A stretch of 64,000 nt of DNA from Butyrivibrio hungatei (GTDB taxonomy: Bacteria; Bacillota; Clostridia; Lachnospirales; Lachnospiraceae), in the NCBI RefSeq assembly GCF_900101605.1, contig NZ_FMUR01000003.1:1-64000 (forward strand), written 5' to 3'. How positions within the stretch are numbered: position 1 is the first letter of the stretch; the number at the start of each line of letters is the position of its first letter. The notes under the pieces are model-generated. The model was not told the DNA's origin. It saw nothing but the letters and a program-made list of their open reading frames with translations, and ran no database searches. Below are positions 40,992-51,129 of the stretch, piece after piece. A program made the translations under genes and the position numbers.

Positions 40992-43040
40992 TCAATATGT
41001 TGCTGACCAGATTTTGTACTCAACGTTAGGATTAACGCCCTTCTTCTGGAAAAGCTCGCTTACTGTTACGAAAGTGTAGCCCTGCTTCTGAAGTCCCTCG
41101 ATGATCTGAGGAAGAGCCTGGACTGTCTTCGAATTTCCCTGGAAATCATGAAGAAGAACAATCTGTCCGTCTCTTGCACCGTTAAGTACCGACTGTGCTC
41201 TCTGCTGAGCTGATGTGTTATCAAGCCAGTCATTGTGCATTGTTCCCTGAATGAAAGGAACGTCGATGTTCTGGTACATTGTGTTGCTGATTGCAATGTA
41301 AGGTGGTCTGAAGAACTTTACATCTGCGCCTACAGCATTCTTAATTGCAGTTGCTGTACGCTGCTGCTCATCCTTTATCTGTTGAGCACTCATTCTGGAC
41401 ATATCCTGATGAGTGAAAGAATGGCTTGCAAGCTCACATCCCATGTTTACCTGTCTCTTCATTGTGTTTACAGTATTCTGGTTAATATTCTGTCCGATAA
41501 GGAAGAATGTAGCCTTTACATTGTACTTCTGAAGTATATCAAGCACTTCGTTTGTTGTGCTTGTAGGACCATCGTCAAATGTAAGAGCGATAAGCTTCTG
41601 GTTCTTGTTGTTATTCTGGTTTGCGTTGTTATTAGCTGCGTTGTTATTGTTATTATTCGCTGCATTGTTATTGTTGTTATTCTTTGCAGCATTGTTATTA
41701 TTGTTGTTATTACTCTGGTTGTTATTATTTGAGCTTGAGCCTGCGCCGCTGAACTTAAGGTAATCAACGTAAGCATCCCACTGACCGTTATCGGCTGTTA
41801 CAACAAGCTCAACCTTCTGATTTCCTGTTCCGTGCTTAACGTTCTTGATGGTATATTCTGCCGGATAAGGTCCGCCATAATAGAATGTGCCCTTGTTCTG
41901 GCCGCCGATCCTAAGATCTACTCTTGCCATGTTGTTATTGTTTGAACATCCGCGGAGTGTGAAATCACTTGTATCGCTTGCAAAATTCTGATCAAAGCTG
42001 AGCTTATCATTATTTGCATAAAGAGCCATTCCGTTAAAAGGTGATCCGATGGTATCTGCGTACTGTCCGCTCTTGCTCATGGACTCGCACTGAACTGTTG
42101 CGGAATTCTGAGCACTGCCGCCGTTATTTCCGCCGCCGTTGTTGCCACCGTTATTTCCGCCGTTGTTTCCCCAGTTCCACCAGTTGCCCCAATTCCAGCC
42201 GTTGTTTCCGCCGTTATTGTTGCCACCGTTGTTATTATTATTGTTGTTATTGCTGTTGTTATTCTTATTGGCGTTGTTATTGTTATTACTATTGTTATTA
42301 TTATTGCCGTTATTGTTATTATTGTTGTTATTGTTATTTCCTGAAGACGATCCTCCGATGATCAGGTTATTCTTATAAACATTTGCAGATCCGCTACTCT
42401 GGTATCCCTCGATATTCAAAGCTGCTTCGTAGATCTTTCCAAGCTTCATCCCCATTTTTTCCCAAGCTTTGAAATGCTCCGAAACGCTGATAGTTCCGCT
42501 GGTTCTCTTCTGAGTACGAACACTGAAATACTGCTTAAATGTCTTGTTACCTTCAATTGAAGGCTGATTAACTCGTGTTGCCTCGTAAACGTCATATGTT
42601 CCGCCGTCTACCTGAATCTGTCCCTTCGGTGATCCTCCGGGTGGACGCCATGAGCCCCAACTGTCTACGATGTAATACTCGATCATAGGGTCTTTGGTCC
42701 AACCATATACACAAAGATAAGAGTTTCCGTTCGGCTTATAATCACAGCCATAATCAAAAGAAATATTACCAATCTGCTGATATGTCTTTGTACTGTCGAA
42801 CTTTTTACCCTTTCTGAAAAGTGCATTTCCTATGTTACTCCACTGACAGCTGAATGTTCCACCTGAATTCAGCGTCATGCTAGTGTTTCCGCCATCTTTC
42901 CAAAGTTCGTAATCATATCCGTCTTGATTACCAGTTTTATTCTCAGTTATTGTCGTAGCCGCCTGAACTTTAAGCGCAGGGACGAATAACTGGGCACATA
43001 ACGCAATGGAAAGCAGCGCTACTTTTAAACCGTTTTTCAT
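40992..43040 (-). CDS. Modular xylanase/acetylxylan esterase: GH11-CBM36-CE4
   Basis: Secreted enzyme with signal peptide (residues 1-28). The GH11 endo-1,4-beta-xylanase domain (about 30-228) has nucleophile E121 in [11 protein letters not shown] and acid/base E211 in [11 protein letters not shown]. An Asn/Gly-rich linker follows (235-310). A CBM36-like xylan-binding module (about 315-432) includes [11 protein letters not shown] and [19 protein letters not shown]; a second Asn linker follows (437-480). The CE4 deacetylase domain has TFDDGP (487-492), HSFTH (540-544), RPPY (578-581) and LLHD (629-632). It should cut xylan and remove acetyl groups. No dockerin or anchor is seen. Asn-codon runs make the linker DNA nearly repetitive. 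Confidence 0.94.
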   Translation of the reverse strand: MKNGLKVALLSIALCAQLFVPALKVQAATTITENKTGNQDGYDYELWKDGGNTSMTLNSGGTFSCQWSNIGNALFRKGKKFDSTKTYQQIGNISFDYGCDYKPNGNSYLCVYGWTKDPMIEYYIVDSWGSWRPPGGSPKGQIQVDGGTYDVYEATRVNQPSIEGNKTFKQYFSVRTQKRTSGTISVSEHFKAWEKMGMKLGKIYEAALNIEGYQSSGSANVYKNNLIIGGSSSGNNNNNNNNNNGNNNNNSNNNNNANKNNNSNNNNNNNNGGNNNGGNNGWNWGNWWNWGNNGGNNGGNNGGGNNGGSAQNSATVQCESMSKSGQYADTIGSPFNGMALYANNDKLSFDQNFASDTSDFTLRGCSNNNNMARVDLRIGGQNKGTFYYGGPYPAEYTIKNVKHGTGNQKVELVVTADNGQWDAYVDYLKFSGAGSSSNNNNQSNNNNNNNAAKNNNNNNAANNNNNNAANNNANQNNNKNQKLIALTFDDGPTSTTNEVLDILQKYNVKATFFLIGQNINQNTVNTMKRQVNMGCELASHSFTHQDMSRMSAQQIKDEQQRTATAIKNAVGADVKFFRPPYIAISNTMYQNIDVPFIQGTMHNDWLDNTSAQQRAQSVLNGARDGQIVLLHDFQGNSKTVQALPQIIEGLQKQGYTFVTVSELFQKKGVNPNVEYKIWSATY

Positions 43041-43177
43041 CTACGATGTCCTCCTCCTTTATAAACCTCTTTCAATCATTAACCATATTGTAACATGTTG
43101 TTCACATACATAAAAGCTATATATCCGCTCTGCTGTCGCATTAGATGCGATATGTGCGTTATAAAGTTAGAAAAAAA

Positions 43178-43219
43178 GCGCAGTTGCAAGAGTCTGTATA
43201 TCTCAAGCAACCGCACTTT
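43178..43219 (-). terminator. Terminator after the LppM-like gene
   Basis: GCAGTTGC and GCAACCGC arms (one wobble) surround about 18 bases and are followed on the minus strand by a T-run (TTTTTTTC). It ends the gene whose stop is at 43221. Confidence 0.7.
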
Positions 43220-43220
43220 C

Positions 43221-43961
43221 TCACTTTTTCTTATCTTTGCCTTTAGGAGCCAATGATCTAAGCGAACTTAGAAGTTTACCTCCTGAATTATTACTGCTTT
43301 TTCCTGACTTTTTCCTGTTCTTCAGCCATTTGAATATTGCGATCTCAAATATTATAAGAGCGACCAGTAAGCCCACAGCTGCTGCCACAAGCTTAAAATC
43401 AATAAGCATGAAATCAAGATATATTCCGTCGGGATCGTCAAAATTAAGAAGATCCCATTCATAAGTCTTTCCATCCCTTGAAACATGCGTGGCATTGTGT
43501 GCCTTGGCCTTTGCCGGAAGATTCACGGTAAGCGTCATCTGCGCACCACTCATCTTAACATAGTCTCTGTAATCGCCGGAGAAATTATTATTCCTCGCAT
43601 CGCGAAGGATATCCCACTCAAGCGAGTATTTAATACCTTTCCTCCTAAGCCTAAGCGACCTGAATTCATCGGAAACATCGCTAACTTCATCCGCAGAAAC
43701 GTTTTCTTTCCTGATAATATATCCGGAATATCCTCCGTCCCTGTATCCTTCGACATCCCAGCCATCCTCTTTATAATCCTCGATCTGATCTTCAGAAAGG
43801 ATTTCTTCAAGGTCCCTTTCGCCCATATCCACAGTTGCATAGCATATGGCCACGTCCATCTTGCCGTTAAGCTTAACGTCCATTGTCGTCTCAAATCTGA
43901 CACAGCCGGATAGCGCTAAAACGCTAAGCAAAGATAATAATATAACTTTTAATTTTTTCAT
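43221..43961 (-). CDS. LppM/DUF3153-like membrane lipoprotein
   Basis: Lipobox LALSGCVR at the start, then a 150-residue external domain of the LppM type (RFETTMDVKLNGKMDVAICY, MTLTVNLPAKAKAHN), a membrane helix (LVAAAVGLLVALIIFEIAIF) and a basic tail ending KGKDKKK. Such proteins are membrane-bound at both ends; the function is unknown. Start ATG 43961 with AGGA five bases upstream. Confidence 0.78.
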   Translation of the reverse strand: MKKLKVILLSLLSVLALSGCVRFETTMDVKLNGKMDVAICYATVDMGERDLEEILSEDQIEDYKEDGWDVEGYRDGGYSGYIIRKENVSADEVSDVSDEFRSLRLRRKGIKYSLEWDILRDARNNNFSGDYRDYVKMSGAQMTLTVNLPAKAKAHNATHVSRDGKTYEWDLLNFDDPDGIYLDFMLIDFKLVAAAVGLLVALIIFEIAIFKWLKNRKKSGKSSNNSGGKLLSSLRSLAPKGKDKKK

Positions 43962-44068
43962 ACACATCCTATATATATTTTAAAACTAAATGTTACATAA
44001 AAATTATTATATAGCATTTTTATTGTTTTCGCCAATTTATAGATCAATCATCATCTTAGTAAAATTTA

Positions 44069-44100
44069 AGTGCCATTAAGCTATTACACTTAATGGCACT
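44069..44100 (-). terminator. Terminator after the solute-binding protein gene
   Basis: Perfect 12-bp arms AGTGCCATTAAG (44069-44080) and CTTAATGGCACT (44089-44100) are followed on the minus strand by TAAATTTTACT. It closes the MCP-MCP-SBP operon. Confidence 0.75.
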
Positions 44101-44117
44101 GATAATGGTAAATTCTA

Positions 44118-46163
44118 TCACTTTTTGAATAAAGTCTCAAAGTGGTAAATATTCATGTACTGATACAGATCATTGCTTACAAGCTTATTTGCGAAGTTGT
44201 GGAACTTCGGATTTATGAGGCAGTAGGAATTGGCGCCTTCTACATAAGCTATGGACCAGAGGTTATTCTTGTGAAGTTCATAGATGCTAGATGCTATCTC
44301 ATCTCTCTTGGCGCTGTCCGCCGTGTTGATCCACTGTTCATAGTATTCGACGAGCTTTTCCATATCTCCCGTAGGCGCAACTCCCAGGCTGTGATCTGTA
44401 TAATACGTTCCGTACTCTCCATACCACTCGGCAGCCTGTGCTATCGGTACAAAAGCAGCCGCTCTCTCACTGAGCGAAAGTCCGCCGGCGTCCATATGAG
44501 GACACATCGATGCAATCCAGTCATTATCGTCAATAAGCTGATCATAGGTTTCCGCATCATAATCCGTAAGAGTTGTCTTAAGGTGTGCGGAATCAAAATA
44601 TCTCTTTAATGCGCTGTATATGGTATCTGCATTTCCTTCAAGAGATACAAAATCAATCGAAAGGTCCGAACCGTCCGCGAAGTGATAATATCCGTCGCCT
44701 CCAAGCTTAAGTCCGCAGCCCTCTAGGAGTTTCTGTGCCGAAGCAAAATCATAATCCGTCCACTTCTTGGACCACTCTTCGTCATATCCCATGCTTCCAG
44801 TTGACGGAGCACACTGTCCCGGTCTCATGAATCCTTCCGAGATACGAAGCGATATTTCCTGACGGTCAACGCACATGGAAACCGCCTGACGGAAATCGGG
44901 ATTTGCAAAAAGATCTGCATAGTTCTTGTCTTTACATGTATAGTTAAATGTCAGCTGATCTGCTCCCCAGCTCGAGCCAAGCACCGTCTTAAGTACAGCT
45001 GCATCTCCAAGCTCCGAAAGCATTGAACCTATCTGCTCCATTCCTACATCCATATAATCAAGCTCGCCGTTCGCAAAAGCCGCCGTTTTATCTTCGAGTT
45101 CATTGAACATATAGATATTGTCAAAATACGGAAGCTGTTTGCCCTCCGCATCAACTTTCCAGTAATACGGATTTCTTTCAAGTATGCATATTTCCGAGCT
45201 TTTTGAGTTGTGCCCTTCCTCTGTACTCAAAACAAAGGAGTTTACTGTAGGAATTCCCGAAACGTTCCAAAAATAATAGCAGGCATTTTTTCCAAGATCG
45301 GCTACAGACTCAAAGGACATTCCCTTAGCTGCGGCGTTAGCCAATACCTGTCCGTCGGAAAGCCCCGTATTTTCCCAATATTCATTCTCTACGTATAGCG
45401 ACGCAGGGATAAGATCTATCAGGTAATGTGAAGGCGCCCAGCACCACTTAAGATCACCGTTCTCGATAAAAGCACCGGGATACTTGGGCGTATCAAATTT
45501 CCAGGTCACGGTATAATCGTCAACTTTTTTAAGCACGGCGAATTCGCCCGTCTCATTGTCCTTGAGTGCTTCCCAGCTTGCCTTTGTATCATAATTGTTG
45601 ATATGAACCATGTAGTACCAGAATGTAATGTCGTCCGCGTTGAAATCATCGCCGTCGGACCACTTCATTCCTTGTCTTAATTTGAACGTCCATTCTGTAT
45701 AATCTTCATTTGCTTCATAGCTCTTAATTACGTTCGGAACGTAGCTACCGTCGCAGTTGTACCTGATAATACTCTCAAGCACAGGTCTTGCTATACCCCA
45801 TGAACCGGAAAGTCCCTGCATATTACAATTTCCACAGTACTCGCCAATCTCAAGGGCATTTCCTGTTGCATCCGTCTGTGCGATGAAGACATCTTCTTTA
45901 ATAGGGAGCCTGCTATCAACAGCAGGAAGGCTTCCGTCACCTACCTTTGCTGACAGTTCAGGTGCTTCCGAATAGTTTAGGCTACCTCTGTTTACTTCAG
46001 ATACTGCCTGCGACGTTGCAGCTTCCTCAGAAGCCGGTTGCTCATACGATGTATCGGTAAAAGACTCTGTTCTTTGATTTAATTTTACACTTCTGCTGCC
46101 GCATCCTGATACCGTCAAGACTATAACCACCGTAAGAGACAGCGCAATATGTTTTCTATTCAT
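44118..46163 (-). CDS. Family 5 extracellular solute-binding lipoprotein (peptide-type)
   Basis: Lipobox LTVSGCGS, a Ser/Glu-rich linker, then a long SBP family 5 domain: WTFKLRQGMKWSDGDDFNAD (the usual signature near the start), LTFNYTCKDKNY, FRQAVSMCVDRQEI and C-terminal WINTADSAKRDEIASSIYEL. At 681 residues it is longer than most OppA/DppA proteins. No ABC permease or ATPase gene is nearby. It is instead the last gene of an operon with two chemoreceptors, 38 bp after the second, which suggests it delivers a ligand to a receptor rather than to a transporter. The ligand is unknown. Confidence 0.88.
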   Translation of the reverse strand: MNRKHIALSLTVVIVLTVSGCGSRSVKLNQRTESFTDTSYEQPASEEAATSQAVSEVNRGSLNYSEAPELSAKVGDGSLPAVDSRLPIKEDVFIAQTDATGNALEIGEYCGNCNMQGLSGSWGIARPVLESIIRYNCDGSYVPNVIKSYEANEDYTEWTFKLRQGMKWSDGDDFNADDITFWYYMVHINNYDTKASWEALKDNETGEFAVLKKVDDYTVTWKFDTPKYPGAFIENGDLKWCWAPSHYLIDLIPASLYVENEYWENTGLSDGQVLANAAAKGMSFESVADLGKNACYYFWNVSGIPTVNSFVLSTEEGHNSKSSEICILERNPYYWKVDAEGKQLPYFDNIYMFNELEDKTAAFANGELDYMDVGMEQIGSMLSELGDAAVLKTVLGSSWGADQLTFNYTCKDKNYADLFANPDFRQAVSMCVDRQEISLRISEGFMRPGQCAPSTGSMGYDEEWSKKWTDYDFASAQKLLEGCGLKLGGDGYYHFADGSDLSIDFVSLEGNADTIYSALKRYFDSAHLKTTLTDYDAETYDQLIDDNDWIASMCPHMDAGGLSLSERAAAFVPIAQAAEWYGEYGTYYTDHSLGVAPTGDMEKLVEYYEQWINTADSAKRDEIASSIYELHKNNLWSIAYVEGANSYCLINPKFHNFANKLVSNDLYQYMNIYHFETLFKK

Positions 46164-46201
46164 GCGTGTAATCCTCCTTATTGATCATTGTCCGCCGGTC
46201 A

Positions 46202-48277
46202 TCATAACTTGAATCCCGTGAGCTCTGTTGTCAGTGAATCAGCTGCGCCTCTAAGATCCTTGATGACATCATTCAGATTCTTTGCAGCATTCTGTGCATC
46301 AAGAGCCGTATTTCCAACTTCCGAAGACGAAGCAGCCGCTTCTTCCGAAACTGCCGAGATACCGTCAATAGCAGAAAGTGTATTGACTTTCGCCTTTTCC
46401 ATATCGGCCACCTGAAGTCCGATCTCTTTAAGATGATCCGCAATCGTCTTGAAGTTTTCATTTATTACATTGAATTCCGAAAGCGTTGCTTCTACCGCTT
46501 CTTCCTGCTGTTTTACGATTTCTTCCGCATGCTTGGCTGCGGTCGCCGTCTGCTCGGTCTTTGCCGTAACCGTTGTGATGATATTTCCAATCTCACCCGC
46601 AGAAACAGCACTCTGCTCGGCAAGCATTCTGATTTCCTCCGCAACTACGGAGAAACCTTTTCCCGCAGCTCCCGCTCTTGCAGCCTCAATTGATGCGTTA
46701 AGAGAAAGGAGATTTGTTCTTCTTGCAATCTCATCGATCGTAGCAATGATATTTCCGATAGATGATGTTTCTTTTGCGAGAGCTTCAATATCCTCTATAA
46801 CGCCATTGGTAACTTCGCTGGTCTCATTCGCCTTTGTCTTAAGGTTTTCTACCGCTTCAATACCATTCTTAACAGATTCGTCCGCATCTGATGCCATGTC
46901 TCCGATCGCTTGTACATTCTTTCTTACGACTTCGATCTTATCTGTCAGTACGTCGGCTTCATCAAGACATCCTTGCGCATCATGTGCCTGCTGATCAAGA
47001 CCAAGCCTGATCTCATCGACAGATGACGTAATATTTTCGGACGCGGTAACAAGCGACTCTGATGCTCCTCCGATATCATCCGAGGACTTCTTAAGGGAAT
47101 CGGCGGTCGCTGATATCTTAAGAAGAAGTCGCTTGGTATTTTCTATCATTTTGCTTGCTGAACCTGAAAGTGCACCAAACTCATCACGACGCTTTGAAGT
47201 AATTGAAATTGTAAGATCACCCTGTGCTGCCTGTTCGAATCCATCCGATATTCCCTTAACCGTGCTTCCGATGCTGTTCGATACGATAATTCCGACTATC
47301 GAAGAAACAACAGTTGCAAGGATAACTGCGATAACGGATGCAACTCTTATGTTATTTACGCTTCCGCTTATCACAGTCTCGGGAATACGGCCGCAAATAA
47401 CCGCTCCGGACTCTCCTACTTTTGCATAGACATATAGATAAACTTTTTTGTCCGTGGCATCTTTCATCCACTCAACTCCCGATGACTCGGAAGATGCTTT
47501 AATATCTTCAAAGAATGTTGTATTGGCAAAGATTGTTTCGTTTGCGTTACTCTTGCCGTCCATGTTGGTCTCAACGCCGTCGGAAGTTATAAAAGCAAAT
47601 GTGCTTCCTTCGCCGAGGTTGATCCTTTCAAGCGCAACAAGAGATGTATCAAGTCTTATATCTGTGGAAATATAACCGAGTTTTTCACCGAGTGAATCAT
47701 AAAATGGCTCTACATAGACCGCACAATAAGGAATGCCCTCAATGGCATTGGCGCCCTGATAGGAATCGATGAATACTCTCGTTCCCATCCATGCACCTGC
47801 ATTGGGACTTGCAGATAATAAAGAAGAATCACCTGTCTTATCAAATTCAGCTGCTGCCGATGATCCGCCATAATTAAACATCAGATAGTTTCCATTTGCC
47901 ACAGAAAACGATGTCTGTTTATAGGCCAAGATAGACATATCTCCGACTATATTGTCCGACTGGGCAAGGTTCCTTGCACTTCGGTATATCTCGGAAAGAG
48001 CATTCCTCGACTCCTCGGTATCCGTATATGCCCCGCCATAATAGTTTTTGAGCTCAGAAAGACCGGATAGCTGCTCTGTCTTACCCTCAACAACCGAAAA
48101 GGTAAGCTCATAGTAATTTGCCATCTGCTGCAACGCAGTCACGGCGTTACTTTCATAAGTTTCCTGTGTTCCACTTGATGCTATAGAGTAAGCGGTATAC
48201 CCGACAATAATTATAAAGGTGACAGGTATCAGAAAGAATGCAGTCAGCTTAACCCTAAGGCTGTTCAGCTTTTTCAT
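46202..48277 (-). CDS. Methyl-accepting chemotaxis protein with large external sensor domain
   Basis: Two membrane helices (residues about 10-32 and 310-335) bracket a 270-residue external domain that looks like a dCache sensor ([37 protein letters not shown]). A HAMP region ([20 protein letters not shown]) and the signalling domain follow, with the hairpin tip [20 protein letters not shown] and [20 protein letters not shown]. It would sense a ligand and control CheA. It sits between another MCP gene and a solute-binding protein gene, all apparently in one operon. Confidence 0.94.
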   Translation of the reverse strand: MKKLNSLRVKLTAFFLIPVTFIIIVGYTAYSIASSGTQETYESNAVTALQQMANYYELTFSVVEGKTEQLSGLSELKNYYGGAYTDTEESRNALSEIYRSARNLAQSDNIVGDMSILAYKQTSFSVANGNYLMFNYGGSSAAAEFDKTGDSSLLSASPNAGAWMGTRVFIDSYQGANAIEGIPYCAVYVEPFYDSLGEKLGYISTDIRLDTSLVALERINLGEGSTFAFITSDGVETNMDGKSNANETIFANTTFFEDIKASSESSGVEWMKDATDKKVYLYVYAKVGESGAVICGRIPETVISGSVNNIRVASVIAVILATVVSSIVGIIVSNSIGSTVKGISDGFEQAAQGDLTISITSKRRDEFGALSGSASKMIENTKRLLLKISATADSLKKSSDDIGGASESLVTASENITSSVDEIRLGLDQQAHDAQGCLDEADVLTDKIEVVRKNVQAIGDMASDADESVKNGIEAVENLKTKANETSEVTNGVIEDIEALAKETSSIGNIIATIDEIARRTNLLSLNASIEAARAGAAGKGFSVVAEEIRMLAEQSAVSAGEIGNIITTVTAKTEQTATAAKHAEEIVKQQEEAVEATLSEFNVINENFKTIADHLKEIGLQVADMEKAKVNTLSAIDGISAVSEEAAASSSEVGNTALDAQNAAKNLNDVIKDLRGAADSLTTELTGFKL

Positions 48278-48327
48278 TGAGCGGCTCTCCTTTCATGTAC
48301 AAAAAGTAGTGATCCCCCGTCCCCAAA

Positions 48328-50115
48328 TCAGAGATTTGCAAATCTCTTTGTACTGCTGCTAAGCTGCTCCGTAACTTTGTTGTTCTCTCCCATTGCTTCG
48401 CTGATACCCTGAATCTGTCCGACAATCTCGGAGGAATTTGCAGCCGACAGGTTGATCGCCTGTGTGCTTTCTTTTACAGATTCAGTGATGGACTCAACAG
48501 AGTCAGCCATCTTATCCATGATAGTGTTAAGGTTATCGGCTTTTCTGTTGAATTTATCAAGGATATCATCCATGACTACCGCTGTATTCTCATACTTGTC
48601 GCTGGTCTCAACAAATGTATCATAGTCATTCAATACGTCATTATTTATAAACTCTATAACATCCATGGCATTGGTTGAAAGCGTATTAACCGCCTCAGTA
48701 ACTTCATTACTGATCGTCTGGATGTTTCCGGCCGTCTGCCTACTGTTGTCGGCAAGTGCACTGATCTCTTCGGCAACAACCGCGAAGCCTTTACCGGCTT
48801 CACCCGCTCTTGCAGCCTCAATCGATGCATTAAGAGCAAGAAGGTTTGTCTGTGACGCAATATCAAGGATAACCTTGGTAAGCTCATTGATCTGTGCAAC
48901 CTTCTCACTGTCTTTAACTGATTTTTCAAGAACCGCGCTAAGTTCTTCAACCTTCACGCCGGTATTCTCTTTCTTCTTAAGAGCTTCGTTCTTGATCTCG
49001 TCAGCTTCTTTCTTGATATTCTCGGCGGTCTCCGCTCCGTTTGCAGCTTCCTGTCTGATCTCGGAAGTTGCTTCCTTAACTTCATCGAGTCTTCCGGAAA
49101 TCTGGTCCGCAGTCGTCGATACGGTATCCATACTTGCGGACAGCTCTTCAAGAGCAGCCGATGTATTTGTGATATTATCGCTTGCTTTCTCAATCTTATC
49201 CGTCATTGAATCAGCGGATGTATTAAGGACATTCGAACCGTCCTTAACTTCTTTTATAATTCCCTGCAAAGTCTCAATAAAGTTATTGATTCCGTCCACA
49301 ATAAAAGCAAGTTCTGTAGACGTCTTAGTCGCAATGCGCGCCGTAAGATCGCCTTCATTATTATTAATGCCCCTGATAATCCCATGTAACTCGGAAACAA
49401 TACTTGCAATCTTTCGGCTGATCCTGATCTCGTTAAGGCAAAGGCTCAAAGCAATGATAATAACAAATACCACTACAAGAATTATTGTCTTTTGGAATGC
49501 CTGCGCATAGAGCATATCAAGATATGCCTTAAGCAGTTCTCCGAGCACTGCGATTGCTTCTTCTGCCGTATCATAAGCGGCATATGCGGCTGCCTGAGCA
49601 TCTATATATTTATTTATATAAATATCCATTGCCGTTGCGGCATCGGCAGCACGAAGCGAGACAACCATCTCATCTGTGATAGCAATGAAATCATTGGTTG
49701 TCTTCGTTACAGCTTCCATCTGCGCAGGACCGTTTTCACCCTGTGTGACCAAAATACTTCCCTGCATAAATGAAAGAAGATCGGGAACCTCTTTTTCTAC
49801 CGCATCAATATTGGTAAAATACACTTCATAATTGGCGGGATCGTTGGTTCCCATTGATACCGCACCAAGCAAAGCAGAAAGATTACCGTCTATGGTAATA
49901 AGCCCTTCACGAAGCTTCGCTTCCTTACTTAAGAGTTGAATCTCATCATTACTTGCCCCTACCGCACTATTGATAATGTTTTTGGTGTTGCTGTTCATTA
50001 TTAAAAGTGCTGTTACGAACATGACAAGCATAACGATATTCACTGCCAGATTCTGAAAACCTATCTTTCTGAAAAGATTGATTCCTTCTGTTTTAGTTCC
50101 TGCGCTATTATTCAC
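48328..50115 (-). CDS. Methyl-accepting chemotaxis protein with helical external domain
   Basis: Two membrane helices (about residues 24-42 and 210-232) enclose a helical, 4HB-type external domain ([20 protein letters not shown] onward). HAMP and a signalling domain follow, with the tip [20 protein letters not shown] and [20 protein letters not shown]. Helical domains of this type often bind ligands indirectly through a binding protein. It is first in the operon, 50 bp upstream of the second MCP. Confidence 0.94.
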   Translation of the reverse strand: MNNSAGTKTEGINLFRKIGFQNLAVNIVMLVMFVTALLIMNSNTKNIINSAVGASNDEIQLLSKEAKLREGLITIDGNLSALLGAVSMGTNDPANYEVYFTNIDAVEKEVPDLLSFMQGSILVTQGENGPAQMEAVTKTTNDFIAITDEMVVSLRAADAATAMDIYINKYIDAQAAAYAAYDTAEEAIAVLGELLKAYLDMLYAQAFQKTIILVVVFVIIIALSLCLNEIRISRKIASIVSELHGIIRGINNNEGDLTARIATKTSTELAFIVDGINNFIETLQGIIKEVKDGSNVLNTSADSMTDKIEKASDNITNTSAALEELSASMDTVSTTADQISGRLDEVKEATSEIRQEAANGAETAENIKKEADEIKNEALKKKENTGVKVEELSAVLEKSVKDSEKVAQINELTKVILDIASQTNLLALNASIEAARAGEAGKGFAVVAEEISALADNSRQTAGNIQTISNEVTEAVNTLSTNAMDVIEFINNDVLNDYDTFVETSDKYENTAVVMDDILDKFNRKADNLNTIMDKMADSVESITESVKESTQAINLSAANSSEIVGQIQGISEAMGENNKVTEQLSSSTKRFANL

Positions 50116-50234
50116 TTATAAGCACTCCTTTCCTCCAAAAAGAAAATACACATCGTCATACAAATAATTATAGCGCAATTTACTAAAACTATAATACGTT
50201 ATAGCGATAATTAAGAAATTGTTTATACTATTCT

Positions 50235-50504
50235 TTAAAATTCTTCCCGTTCGCTAAAAAAATCCTGACCGTACTGTGATTCGGCAATCGTTTCTGATGC
50301 AGACAACGTAGAGCTTGTTGTTTTATTCTTTAATGCAGCTCTCTTTTCAGCTTTCTTTTTGGCTTCAATCTGTCTGGTTGTTCTCTCACCCAGCTGCTGG
50401 CGAATCTTCATAAGCTGCTCAAGGGCTGATAATTTCTTCTTTGTTTCAGAAATCTCATTTGCAAGTTCGTCCATACTCATCGTCAAAAAGTTCTGTGCAT
50501 CCAT
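50235..50504 (-). CDS. Small coiled-coil protein of unknown function
   Basis: The 89-residue product begins MDAQNFLTMSMDELANEISE and continues as a basic coiled coil (KKKLSALEQLMKIRQQLGER, EAKKKAEKRAALKNK) with a Ser-rich acidic end. A single helix-hairpin shape is likely. It precedes the chemoreceptor operon by about 120 bp on the same strand. No family is recognised; a ligand for the cytoplasmic chemosensory array is only a guess. Confidence 0.55.
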   Translation of the reverse strand: MDAQNFLTMSMDELANEISETKKKLSALEQLMKIRQQLGERTTRQIEAKKKAEKRAALKNKTTSSTLSASETIAESQYGQDFFSEREEF

Positions 50505-50696
50505 TTTAAAGTCTCCTTCCAGTTTAAAAGTGTTATCTCTCGTATAAAAAAGCGGTATCTATCAACAAAATATATTTTGATAAATACCACCTCTTATAAC
50601 TATTTCAAATTGCACGTTTGTCCACATTCAGTAAACATACATGTGAACATGTTAATTATATCATTACATTCCGTTATAGTCTATCCTTTTTTCAGC

Positions 50697-50951
50697 CTAT
50701 TTATCCCATTCCATTTCGGAGCTGAAACGAGCCCATAAAAGCTCACAGATCTGAATAAGATAAGTAAGTGTCATCTGATACCTAACATCGGGGCCGGGAC
50801 TCTCATTCCAAGAATCGTCATCTTTATTATTCTCACGTACTATCTTTTCCAGCTGTTCCAATTCCCCGACAAGTTGCTTACGTTCTGCTATAAGCTCGTC
50901 TATCGAATCGGATTCATGCATAGACTTATAACCTTCAGCCGAGATCATCAT
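50697..50951 (-). CDS. Small conserved-looking protein of unknown function
   Basis: An 84-residue protein with a strong GGAGG site eight bases before ATG. It has a helical segment (SIDELIAERKQLVGELEQLE) followed by a Trp/Pro-containing stretch (DDSWNESPGPDVRYQMTLTY) and LIQICELLWARF. It is acidic and cytoplasmic. I do not recognise the family. It lies between the coiled-coil gene and the divergent repeat protein gene. Confidence 0.55.
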   Translation of the reverse strand: MMISAEGYKSMHESDSIDELIAERKQLVGELEQLEKIVRENNKDDDSWNESPGPDVRYQMTLTYLIQICELLWARFSSEMEWDK

Positions 50952-51063
50952 AATACGTACCTCCTACTTTCAAAAAAAGTTCCCATAAAAAACCTTATTA
51001 ATATATTATCATATTTTTTTACGTTTTTTTCTAATCAAAATATTTATTTTTTGTTAATTTATA

Positions 51064-51092
51064 TTTACAAAATGTTAATTATACAATAAAAT
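51064..51092 (+). promoter_or_regulatory. Probable promoter of the 51130 gene
   Basis: TTTACA (51064-51069), 17 bases and TAAAAT (51087-51092) match sigma-A in an AT-rich region, about 38 bases before the start codon. Confidence 0.45.
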
Positions 51093-51129
51093 AAATATAA
51101 TGATTAATGGATGTGGAGGACATTCCGAA

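Noticed and set aside
41235..42378. Leu-, Val- or Tyr/Cys-rich plus-strand frames
   Set aside because: They are antisense to Asn-codon runs of the xylanase linkers and have no ribosome sites.
44152..44159. TTCATGTA inside the solute-binding protein gene
   Set aside because: Single copy in coding sequence, no partner at 21 bp.
48292..48299. TTCATGTA word between the two MCP genes, like an AgrA box
   Set aside because: Single copy without the 21-bp partner or ACGG prefix; it overlaps the ribosome site context of the second MCP.
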